From Pseudozobellia thermophila (lineage in GTDB: Bacteria; Bacteroidota; Bacteroidia; Flavobacteriales; Flavobacteriaceae): a stretch of DNA of 64,000 bases. Shown in pieces: positions 16,483 to 24,828 of the stretch (position 1 is its first letter; the number at the start of each line of letters is the position of its first letter). The translations under genes were made by a program, and so were the position numbers. The notes under the pieces are model-generated. The model searched no databases. It had not been told where the DNA came from and saw only the letters and a list, made by a program, of their open reading frames with translations. The DNA lies in the NCBI RefSeq assembly GCF_900141855.1, contig NZ_FQYU01000004.1, positions 62,001 to 126,000 of the forward strand, given 5' to 3'.

Positions 16483-16738
16483 TTTTTTATATCTACCAAC
16501 AATTAAGTATACCCTCACGATACCATCTCCCCCAACAACACCAACAACCAGTCACCTTTTAATTTACCACGCTAATTTACAACGATTTAACACACCTGAC
16601 TTACAGATTTCCGTAAGGTTTTTAGCAAAGTTTTTAACAGGTCTTAGGTAAAAAGAGGCCCAAAAAATCGACAAAGTGCCTGCTTCCGGCTTCCTTCGTT
16701 TTTCTTAAATACGCTATCTTTCGCCCTAAAAAAGCGCT

Positions 16739-17188
16739 ATGAAAACCTATACTTCCCTCTGTATCCTGCTTCTTGTCCTGGTGTTCGCCTCCTGCTCGTC
16801 GACCCAAAAAGCTACCGACAACACGCTCTTTAGCTCCGCTTGGGAACTGGAATACCTATCGGGCCCGCGTATCGCCTTTTCCGGACTCTACCCCGATCGC
16901 AAGCCGGCCATCCGCTTTAACCCGCAAAACTCCCGTGTGGAAGGCAACAATAGCTGCAATGGGTATTCGGCCGATTTTACCCTCGACGGCAACCAGATTT
17001 CCTTTGGCGAGCCCGGCCCCACCACCATGATGTTCTGCGGCCAAGGCGAAGGCTTCTTTCTCAACACCATGAAGAAAATAACCGCCTACCGCATCGATGC
17101 CGATGGCAAACTGGAGCTGTTGATGGACGAGGTGCCCATGATGCGCTTTAAGCCCATGGAAGACAGCCCTAAGGCCAACAAACCTTGA
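16739..17188 (+). CDS. META-domain (HslJ-like) lipoprotein
   Basis: The 149 aa protein has a lipobox (LVLVFASC, then SSTQK) and a META domain. The domain is recognised by WELEYLSGPRIAF, PAIRFNPQNSRVEGNNSCNGYSADF and PTTMMFCG, the last matching the TMMAC-type motif of HslJ/META proteins. META domains occur in outer-membrane or periplasmic proteins linked to stress or protease resistance, but no activity is defined. TATCTTTC at about 16716 resembles a -7 box. It is probably a single-gene unit. Confidence 0.85.
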   Translation: MKTYTSLCILLLVLVFASCSSTQKATDNTLFSSAWELEYLSGPRIAFSGLYPDRKPAIRFNPQNSRVEGNNSCNGYSADFTLDGNQISFGEPGPTTMMFCGQGEGFFLNTMKKITAYRIDADGKLELLMDEVPMMRFKPMEDSPKANKP

Positions 17189-17298
17189 TCCTCCCTGCGC
17201 AAGCAAAAAATACGGGACAGGCCGCCGCCCTTCCCTCCTCTTTCACGTTCCTGCTCGATCTTAACAAAACATTATCGCTGCCCTCTATCGCGATGATT

Positions 17299-17342
17299 TA
17301 ATTTTGCCGCCTTGTACCGCCCGATGCACGTCGGGACGGTAC
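17299..17342 (+). promoter_or_regulatory. -7 box followed by an inverted repeat before the alpha/beta hydrolase
   Basis: TAATTTTG (17299-17306) matches TAnnTTTG. Just downstream, GTACCG (17314-17319) and CGGTAC (17337-17342) form an imperfect inverted repeat that would lie at the start of the transcript. It could be an operator or a 5' hairpin. Confidence 0.4.
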
Positions 17343-17371
17343 CCGCAAACAAAAGACAGAACGTAGAAAAC

Positions 17372-18370
17372 ATGAAAAAAATCATTCCCGTCCTCTTGGC
17401 CCTGATCGCCGTTCACATGGCCCATGCCCAAGCGGAAAAACTGCAATGGCTCGATATCGAACTCTCCAATTACGAGTACCCGTTTCCGGTAGCCACGCTA
17501 AGCGTGAACAACCAGGGGCAGCAACTAAAAATGGCCTATATGGACGTAAAGCCCGAGAACTACAACGGCAAGAACATTGTATTGCTCCACGGCAAAAACT
17601 TTAACGGTGCCTATTGGAAGACTACCATCGAGGCCTTGACCAAGGAAGGCTTTAGGGTCATTGCCCCCGACCAGATCGGTTTCGGAAAATCATCCAAACC
17701 GGCCCATTTTCACTATACCTTTCAGCAACTGGCCCAAAACACCAAAAGCCTTTTGGATACCTTGGGCATTTCCCAAACGGCCGTCCTAGGCCATTCCATG
17801 GGAGGGATGATCGCCGCCCGCTTCGCCTTGATGTACCCCGAAACCACCGAAAAACTGATCTTGGAGAACCCCATCGGTTTAGAGGACTGGAAACTTAAGG
17901 TGCCCTACAAACCCGTGGAGTGGTGGTACCAAAACGAATTGAAGAAAAGCTATGAGGGCATACGGAAATACCAGCTCGAAAGCTATTACGACAACCAATG
18001 GAAGTCCGAATACGATCAATGGGTGAACCTTTTGGCAGGTTGGACGTTAAATTCCGATTACGAACGCATCGCTTGGAACGCGGCCCTTACCTACGATATG
18101 ATCTTTACCCAGCCCGTGGTCTATGAGTTTGAAAACATCAAGGCCAAGACCCTCTTGATCATCGGTACCCGCGACCGCACGGCCTTGGGAAAACCCTTGG
18201 TATCGGAAGAAGTGCGAAAGACTATGGGACTTTATAACGAACTGGGCAAAAAGACCCAAGGGCGCATACCCGATGCGGAGTTGGTGGAGTTGGCCAATAT
18301 CGGGCACCTGCCCCATATTGAGAGTTTTGACCGCTTTATCGCCCCCCTGACCTCCTTTCTAAAGCAGTAG
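17372..18370 (+). CDS. secreted alpha/beta hydrolase
   Basis: The 332 aa protein has a signal peptide (MKKIIPVLLALIAVHMAHAQ) and an alpha/beta-hydrolase fold. The oxyanion-hole motif is LLHGKNFNG, the nucleophile elbow GHSMGG carries the Ser, an Asp is likely in IGTRDRTA, and the His is in NIGHLPHIE. The substrate is unknown; haloalkane dehalogenase-like and ester hydrolases share this pattern. An open frame extends upstream to 17312, but the signal peptide fixes the start at 17372. It ends at a strong terminator after 75 bases, so it is probably transcribed alone. Confidence 0.88.
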   Translation: MKKIIPVLLALIAVHMAHAQAEKLQWLDIELSNYEYPFPVATLSVNNQGQQLKMAYMDVKPENYNGKNIVLLHGKNFNGAYWKTTIEALTKEGFRVIAPDQIGFGKSSKPAHFHYTFQQLAQNTKSLLDTLGISQTAVLGHSMGGMIAARFALMYPETTEKLILENPIGLEDWKLKVPYKPVEWWYQNELKKSYEGIRKYQLESYYDNQWKSEYDQWVNLLAGWTLNSDYERIAWNAALTYDMIFTQPVVYEFENIKAKTLLIIGTRDRTALGKPLVSEEVRKTMGLYNELGKKTQGRIPDAELVELANIGHLPHIESFDRFIAPLTSFLKQ

Positions 18371-18445
18371 GTGCCATTGCCGAAAGTCCGTGTTGTTCTT
18401 AAAAACCACCGGCACCGGCGCCATACGATGATATTCTGAATTTGA

Positions 18446-18480
18446 GGCCTCCACCCTTTTGCCGGTGGAGGCCTTTTTTT
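18446..18480 (+). terminator. intrinsic terminator after the alpha/beta hydrolase gene
   Basis: GGCCTCCACC (18446-18455) pairs perfectly with GGTGGAGGCC (18464-18473) with an 8-base loop, followed by seven T. Confidence 0.93.
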
Positions 18481-18481
18481 G

Positions 18482-18835
18482 GAGCGATCCCCATTGCCCG
18501 GGCAAGAAGCCTGCCCTAATCCGCTACGGCTCCCCCATAATCCATTGCCCCTGTCCTTCCATGGAAAGGTCAATTCCCAGTCCGAAAAGGCCCTTGTGAT
18601 TTATCGGGGGACGCTTACCCCAACGCCCGCTTAAAGTCCAAATATTAAGCGTAATTTAGTGCCATTGGCCCCTCCCTGGCCCGTACAGGGGCCGTAATAA
18701 AAAACACCTGTTCGGAGCCCCGAAAAACTCTTGGGTAGCATACAGTGAACGTTTGACTGTTCGAAACCCCACCTGTACCGGAAGGCATCAAATAAAAACA
18801 ATTTTCAGTAAGTTTACGCACGCCATTACAATCAA
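18482..18835 (+). other. 354 bp leader region of the fructan regulator
   Basis: No gene is seen. The left two-thirds is GC-rich without open-frame support. Near the gene, TAAGTTTA (about 18810) resembles a -7 box with one mismatch and probably belongs to the regulator's promoter. Confidence 0.3.
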
Positions 18836-21586
18836 ATGACTCTTAAAAACCATATCCCGTTTATAGGTGCACTGTTCATTGCATTGCTCCTTTTCTCTTG
18901 CAATAGGACCGTCTCGGAAGGTAAGATCCGGATCGGTTTTTCGCAGGCGATGACCAATGACGACTGGCGACGTTCGATGAACAACGCCATGCAACTCCAA
19001 GCTTCCTTGAATCCCGATATCGAGCTGACCATCAAGGATGCCGACTACGACGTGCAAAGGCAAATAGAACAGTTGGAGGAACTCATTTCCGAAAAACCCG
19101 ACATCATTATCGTTTCCCCCATCCAATCAAAACCGATTACACCGGTGGTACAAAAAGCCATGGACCAGGGCATACCGATCTTGGTAGTCGACCGAAAAAC
19201 CCAAAACCAGAAATACACGGCCTATCTGGGCGCCGATAATATCGAGGTCGGCCGTACCGCGGCGAAGGAAATTATTTCGTCAAACACCAAAGATTCCATA
19301 CGAATAATTGAAATTAAAGGTTTGTCGGGCTCTTCTCCGGCAGAGGAACGAAGCATAGGCTTTAACCAAATGATCGATCAGTATGGCTCGGCAAGGGTGG
19401 TCGCCACCATTGAGGGGGATTGGGAAAAGGAGTCCATCCAAAAACCGTTAAGATCGCTTTACTCAGGTACGGTGAACGCCGATTACATCTTCGCCCATAA
19501 CGACAGGATGGCCGTAGGGGCCTGGGAGGTATTGCGCGATATGGGCCTTGAAGACGAGGTAGAGATTATCGGGGTCGACGGACTGTCGGGTCCGAATGGC
19601 GGTATACAGGCCGTAAAGGACGGTATTCTAAAGGCAACCGTACTTTACCCGACAGGGGGCAATGAGGCCATTAAATTGGCCCTGAGGATCCTCAACAAGG
19701 AATCGGTGCCCAAGAACAACATCCTATCGACGACCGTCATCAACGACGTGAACGCCGATATCATGAAAAACCAGTACGACCGGATAAACGAGCAACAGCA
19801 CAATATCGAACAGCAGATAACGGCGATCAAGGATCTGGAAGACCGGTACTATGCCCAAAACAACCTGCTTAAAATTGTCATGGCCCTTTCGTCCATAATC
19901 CTCGCCCTGGCCCTGTACAGTATCTACTCGATCTTTACCATTCGCAAAAAGAACAGGCAGCTCCAACTTACCAACGAGAAGATTACGGTACAGCGCAACC
20001 AAATCGAGAAAATTGCCGAAGAGGTAAAGGCCAGCAATGATGCCAAGCTCAATTTCTTTACCGGACTTTCCCATGAGTTCAAGACCCCGATCACCCTGAT
20101 CATCAGCGCCATCGAATCGCTTCACGAAACGGCACGGGACAAGGGGGGCAAAATGATGAACGAATTGGAACTGATACACAACAATTCGAATCGACTGCTG
20201 CGGTTGATCAACCAGCTTTTGGACTTTAGAAAGGTAGAGGACCGCAAATTTACCTTAAGGGCATCGAAGACCAACCTGTACAAGTTTTCCGAAAACATCA
20301 TAAACGACTTTAAAAGGGAGGCCAAAAAACGCAACATCAGGTTTAAGCTCACCTCGAACAACGAGGCCCTGGAGGTGTTCATAGACAGGAACCTGATGGA
20401 CAAGGTCTACTTCAACTTATTGTCGAACGCCTTTAAGTTTACGCCCGACAACGGAAAGATTGAAATCAATATCGAGGACGACGCTGACGGCAATACCGTT
20501 AACATCCGGTTTAAGGACTCCGGAATCGGAATACCCGAGAACGATATGGACCAAGTGTTCCAAGCCTTTTTTAAGGGCTCGAACAACCGTAAGAGCAGCT
20601 CGGGCATAGGACTGCATCTGAGCAAGGAGTTTGTTGAAATGCACAAGGGGTCGATCGAGGTAAAATCGGTTCGCGGATCTGAGTTTACGGTTACGCTGTA
20701 CAAGGGGCAGGCCCACTTCGACGAAAACGAAATCATCACCGAACACGATTTGATAGATACCAGCATAATCGATTTTACCTCCGAACATTTGGTCGACGAC
20801 AATTACCTGATCCAGGCCCCTTCCGACGAAGCCGAAAAGTATACGGTCCTTATCGTCGAAGACAACCGCGACCTTGCCGCTTTCCTTAAAAACAAATTAC
20901 AGCTGGAGTACGACATCCATCTGTCGGATGGTACCGATGCCGTCGAAAAAGCCCTAGAGACCATTCCCGACATCGTCTTATGCGATGTAAACCTGCCCGG
21001 TAAAACCGGGTTTGAAATCTGTGAGATCTTAAAAAAGGATTTAAGAACCTCGCATATACCCACCGTTATACTCACCGCCCTGGGCGACCAAGATTCCTAT
21101 GTAAGGGGACTACAATCTGGGGCCGACCTATATTTAACGAAACCTTTCAGTTATTCCATATTGGTCCAATCCATCAAATCGCTGTTGTACAACCGCGAAA
21201 AATTGCGCTACTACTATACGAGCAACATCCATCACATAGAAGACACCGATTCGTTCGGCAATATAGAGCAGCAATTTATCGGTAAGCTCAATACCCTGAT
21301 CAACGAAAATTTGGGCAACTCCGACTTTTCGGTTGAAAACCTGGCCGAAAGCCTAAATATCTCAAGGGTTCAATTGTACCGAAAGGTAAAGGCCATGATG
21401 GGGATCAGTATCAGTGATTACATAGGCAACCTACGCCTCGAAAAGGCCAAGTCGATGTTGGAAAAGACCTCTTTGACCATTTCAGAGATCGCCTATTCCA
21501 ACGGATTCTCCTCTCCCAATTACTTCTCTACCGCCTTTAAGGGCAAATACGGAAAGTCTCCCGCCTCGTTTAGAAAGTCGTCGTAA
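18836..21586 (+). CDS. hybrid two-component sensor-regulator with periplasmic sugar-binding domain (fructose sensor type)
   Basis: This 916 aa one-protein phosphorelay has five parts in order. They are an N-terminal signal with a lipobox-like LLLFSC, a periplasmic-binding-protein domain of the ribose/LacI type (about 25-320), a transmembrane helix (about 343-363), a kinase core with LSHEFKTPIT (His413) and the ATP-binding DSGIGIP and GIGLHLS motifs, then a receiver domain with Asp717 in VLCDVNLPG and a C-terminal AraC-type DNA-binding domain. A sensor of this architecture, BT1754 of Bacteroides thetaiotaomicron, binds fructose and activates a fructan locus. The adjoining GH32, SusCD and fructokinase genes make fructose the most likely signal here as well. 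Confidence 0.92.
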   Translation: MTLKNHIPFIGALFIALLLFSCNRTVSEGKIRIGFSQAMTNDDWRRSMNNAMQLQASLNPDIELTIKDADYDVQRQIEQLEELISEKPDIIIVSPIQSKPITPVVQKAMDQGIPILVVDRKTQNQKYTAYLGADNIEVGRTAAKEIISSNTKDSIRIIEIKGLSGSSPAEERSIGFNQMIDQYGSARVVATIEGDWEKESIQKPLRSLYSGTVNADYIFAHNDRMAVGAWEVLRDMGLEDEVEIIGVDGLSGPNGGIQAVKDGILKATVLYPTGGNEAIKLALRILNKESVPKNNILSTTVINDVNADIMKNQYDRINEQQHNIEQQITAIKDLEDRYYAQNNLLKIVMALSSIILALALYSIYSIFTIRKKNRQLQLTNEKITVQRNQIEKIAEEVKASNDAKLNFFTGLSHEFKTPITLIISAIESLHETARDKGGKMMNELELIHNNSNRLLRLINQLLDFRKVEDRKFTLRASKTNLYKFSENIINDFKREAKKRNIRFKLTSNNEALEVFIDRNLMDKVYFNLLSNAFKFTPDNGKIEINIEDDADGNTVNIRFKDSGIGIPENDMDQVFQAFFKGSNNRKSSSGIGLHLSKEFVEMHKGSIEVKSVRGSEFTVTLYKGQAHFDENEIITEHDLIDTSIIDFTSEHLVDDNYLIQAPSDEAEKYTVLIVEDNRDLAAFLKNKLQLEYDIHLSDGTDAVEKALETIPDIVLCDVNLPGKTGFEICEILKKDLRTSHIPTVILTALGDQDSYVRGLQSGADLYLTKPFSYSILVQSIKSLLYNREKLRYYYTSNIHHIEDTDSFGNIEQQFIGKLNTLINENLGNSDFSVENLAESLNISRVQLYRKVKAMMGISISDYIGNLRLEKAKSMLEKTSLTISEIAYSNGFSSPNYFSTAFKGKYGKSPASFRKSS

Positions 21587-21759
21587 CCCCTTTTCCGACC
21601 AAACCTGAAAATTTGCCAAATATCGCCGTAACATTTTTAAAGGTCGCGTAACCTGAGTATACCCCGGCGAAATGCGCCCGTGTTAAAAAAAGAAGTCAAT
21701 AAATTGATATTCACACGGTTAACCCTAAACCAACAATCCCTTAACGAAATCATAACAGA

Positions 21760-21792
21760 TTGCAACATCAGTAAAATAGACACCTATATTTT
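21760..21792 (+). promoter_or_regulatory. candidate promoter of the fructan operon
   Basis: TTG (21760-21762) lies 22 bases from TATATTTT (21785-21792), one mismatch from TAnnTTTG. Upstream, TCAAT/ATTGA (21696-21707) forms a short inverted repeat. The 244 bp gap 21587-21830 is where the hybrid regulator would bind. Confidence 0.35.
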
Positions 21793-21830
21793 AGGAATAC
21801 TTTAGTCGCAACACTACAGAATTACGAATT

Positions 21831-23195
21831 ATGAAAAAAATATGGATTTGGTCGATTACCGCGGCTTTGGCAGGTTTCCTTTTTGGCTTTGATACCGTAG
21901 TCATATCGGGGGCGGATAAAAAGTTACAGGCCTTATGGGGCTCCTCGGATGTCTTTCACGGAACCGTCGTCATGGCCATGGCCCTTTGGGGTACCGTAGT
22001 AGGTGCTATCTTGGGAGCTATCCCAACCAATAAAATAGGAAGGAAGAACACCTTATTGTGGATCGGTATTCTCTATACCTTGTCCGCCTTGGGTTCGGCC
22101 CTGGCGAACGACCCCATCACCTTTGCCGCATTTCGCTTTATCGGCGGCTTGGGCGTAGGCGCATCGACAATAGCCGCGCCTACGTACATTTCTGAAATTG
22201 CCCCGGCCAAAGACCGAGGCAAACTCGTGGGACTTTACCAATTCAATATCGTGTTCGGTATTCTAGTCGCCTTTTTGTCGAACTACCTCCTCAACGGAAT
22301 CGGTGAAAACGCCTGGCGATGGATGGTGGGAGTCGAGGCCATTCCGGCCCTGATCTATACCCTCTTTATTTTAAGTGTACCGAAGAGTCCGAGATGGCTC
22401 TTGACCAAATCGAGAAATGAAGAGGCCCGCGATGTTTTAAAACTGATTAATCCCGACCAGGATGTGGAAAAACTCTTGCTCGAGATCGGTTCCCAAGACG
22501 GGAACAAGGCATCGGGAGAGAACATATTCATAAAAAAGTATCGCTTCCCCCTGATTTTGGCCTTTTTAATAGCCTTCTTTAACCAGTTGTCGGGCATCAA
22601 TGCCTTTTTGTACTACGCACCGCGCATTTTTGAAGAGGCCGGCCTTGGTGAGAGCACCGCGCTTTTAAGCAGTATCGGTATTGGCCTTACCAATTTGGTC
22701 TTTACCCTTTTGGGTGTATATCTCATCGACAGGTTGGGCAGAAAGCAGTTGCTCTATTTCGGTTCGGTGGGGTATATCGTTTCCCTTTCCTTGGTGGCAT
22801 GTGCCTTTTTCCTCGATTGGGGGGGACTATCGGTGCCTATTTTCCTTTTCATTTTTATTGCCGCCCATGCCATTGGCCAAGGCACCGTGATCTGGGTCTT
22901 TATCTCAGAAATATTCCCCAACCATTTACGGGGGGCCGGCCAATCTTTTGGCAGTTCCGTCCATTGGATATTGGCCGCTATCATCCCCTCGCTGATCCCG
23001 GTGCTTTTTACGACCATCGGTGCCGGAACCGTATTCGCGTTCTTTGCCTTTATGATGTTCCTTCAGCTCCTCTTCGTGGCCTTTATGATGCCCGAAACCA
23101 AGGGCATCTCACTCGAAGAGCTCAGCAAAAAGCTCATTAAGGGGAAGCATCCCGTACCTACGGAAGATTTAAACCTCAAAGAAAAAGTAAACTAA
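21831..23195 (+). CDS. sugar porter family MFS transporter (probable fructose importer)
   Basis: The 454 aa, 12-helix inner-membrane transporter belongs to the sugar porter family of the major facilitator superfamily. Signatures are NKIGRKNT after helix 2, VPKSPRWLL after helix 6, IDRLGRKQ after helix 8, and MPETKGISLEEL after helix 12. The first helix opens FLFGFDTVVISGA, also typical. It leads an operon with a GH32 enzyme 10 bases downstream. From that context I infer fructose, or possibly sucrose or a short fructan, as substrate, with proton symport typical of the family. Confidence 0.92.
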   Translation: MKKIWIWSITAALAGFLFGFDTVVISGADKKLQALWGSSDVFHGTVVMAMALWGTVVGAILGAIPTNKIGRKNTLLWIGILYTLSALGSALANDPITFAAFRFIGGLGVGASTIAAPTYISEIAPAKDRGKLVGLYQFNIVFGILVAFLSNYLLNGIGENAWRWMVGVEAIPALIYTLFILSVPKSPRWLLTKSRNEEARDVLKLINPDQDVEKLLLEIGSQDGNKASGENIFIKKYRFPLILAFLIAFFNQLSGINAFLYYAPRIFEEAGLGESTALLSSIGIGLTNLVFTLLGVYLIDRLGRKQLLYFGSVGYIVSLSLVACAFFLDWGGLSVPIFLFIFIAAHAIGQGTVIWVFISEIFPNHLRGAGQSFGSSVHWILAAIIPSLIPVLFTTIGAGTVFAFFAFMMFLQLLFVAFMMPETKGISLEELSKKLIKGKHPVPTEDLNLKEKVN

Positions 23196-23205
23196 TCTAA
23201 GCAGT

Positions 23206-24816
23206 ATGAAAAACCCATCATTCAAAACCGCACTACTACTGGTGATTGCCTTTGCCCTTGGCACTTCTTGCAAGAACAAGGCTGAAAAAAAACAAACGGC
23301 AGATATGGCAACGGAAACCACAGTTGACAACGAAGAAATGTACCGTCCCAACTTTCATTTTACCCCAAAGAAGGGATGGATGAACGACCCCAATGGGCTG
23401 TTCTATTACAACGGTTACTACCACCTGTATTTTCAACACAATCCGGATGACAACAAGTGGGGGCCCATGCATTGGGGGCACGCCACCAGTACCGATTTGA
23501 TCACTTGGAAGGAACAGCCTATTGCCCTATACCCCGACGAATTGGGAACCATCTTTTCAGGGAGCGCAGTAGTCGATATCGACAACACCACAGGCTTTTC
23601 CCAAAAGGAAAAGACTCCGGTAGTGGCCATGTACACCAACCACGATATGGAAGCCGAAAAGGCCGGAAAAATCGTTGACGAGGTGCAATCGATCGCCTAT
23701 TCCCTAGACGAAGGGCTGACCTTTACCAAGTACGAGGGAAACCCGGTAGTAAAGAACCCGGGCATTCCCGATTTTAGGGATCCCAAAGTTGATTGGGACG
23801 AGGAGCGCGGGCAATGGGTAATGGTCTTGGCCGCCGGACAGGAAATAAAGTTCTACGCCTCAAAAGACCTGAAAGACTGGGAATTGCTATCGGTGTTCGG
23901 TGAGGGCATCGGAAACCACGATGGGGTTTGGGAGTGTCCCGACCTCTTCCCCCTTCCGGTCAAGGGAACGGATGAACAAAAGTGGGTGCTGCTCGTGAGT
24001 ATAAATCCCGGAGGCCCCAATACGGGCTCGGCCACACAATACTTTATCGGCGATTTTGACGGCAAAACCTTTAAAATCGACGAGAGCTTTCAAAAAGAGC
24101 TTGAAAAGGAACACCGGTTTTGGGTAGACTTCGGCCGCGACAACTATGCGGGGGTTACCTGGTCGAACGCGCGTACGGCAGACGGAAGCAAGCTGTTTAT
24201 CGGGTGGATGTCGAACTGGCTATACGCCAATGTCGTACCTACCGAACAATGGCGAAGCGCAAACACCATAGCCCGCGAACTAAGCCTGATAAAGGGAGAC
24301 GATACCTATAGATTGGTATCGCTTCCGGTAAAACAATTAAAAAACTACAGGGGCAAAAAGGTAGCCGACACCGATATTTCGATAGCGGGAAAAACGGTCT
24401 TGACCACCACCCAGACGATCAGCCTGTCCCAAACCGAAATAAACTTTGAAATACCCAATGCCTCAATAGGCAAGTACACCTTTTCGCTCTCCAATTCAAA
24501 GGGCGACGCCTTGAAGTTTGGCTACGATACCATCGAAAACAAGTTTTTTGTCGATAGGGGCCAATCGGGCCAGACCGGTTTTTCCGAAAAGTTTTCCGAT
24601 AGGATCGCCAAGGCACCACGCCTGTCGAATGCCAAGAATTGGACGGGAAAAATCATCTTGGACAAGACTTCCATAGAACTCTTTTATGACGACGGACAAA
24701 CGGTAATGACCGAGATCTTCTTTCCGAATGCGCCTTTTGAATCCCTCTCATTGGAATCGGACACGGATACATTCACGCTTAACAAACTCGAAATACATCA
24801 ATTAAACTTTAACTAA
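23206..24816 (+). CDS. GH32 family fructan hydrolase, lipoprotein
   Basis: GH32 enzymes hydrolyse beta-fructosidic bonds in sucrose, inulin or levan with retention of configuration. The three catalytic motifs are intact: WMNDPNG with nucleophile Asp61, FRDP with transition-state Asp192, and WECPDLF with acid/base Glu243. A C-terminal beta-sandwich follows (from about 380). A lipobox (ALGTSC, then KNKAEK) suggests a lipid-anchored enzyme in the periplasm or at the cell surface. Length is 536 aa, normal for an exported levanase or exo-fructosidase. Sequence alone does not settle inulin versus levan preference. Confidence 0.95.
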   Translation: MKNPSFKTALLLVIAFALGTSCKNKAEKKQTADMATETTVDNEEMYRPNFHFTPKKGWMNDPNGLFYYNGYYHLYFQHNPDDNKWGPMHWGHATSTDLITWKEQPIALYPDELGTIFSGSAVVDIDNTTGFSQKEKTPVVAMYTNHDMEAEKAGKIVDEVQSIAYSLDEGLTFTKYEGNPVVKNPGIPDFRDPKVDWDEERGQWVMVLAAGQEIKFYASKDLKDWELLSVFGEGIGNHDGVWECPDLFPLPVKGTDEQKWVLLVSINPGGPNTGSATQYFIGDFDGKTFKIDESFQKELEKEHRFWVDFGRDNYAGVTWSNARTADGSKLFIGWMSNWLYANVVPTEQWRSANTIARELSLIKGDDTYRLVSLPVKQLKNYRGKKVADTDISIAGKTVLTTTQTISLSQTEINFEIPNASIGKYTFSLSNSKGDALKFGYDTIENKFFVDRGQSGQTGFSEKFSDRIAKAPRLSNAKNWTGKIILDKTSIELFYDDGQTVMTEIFFPNAPFESLSLESDTDTFTLNKLEIHQLNFN

Positions 24817-24828
24817 AACTCAACTATT

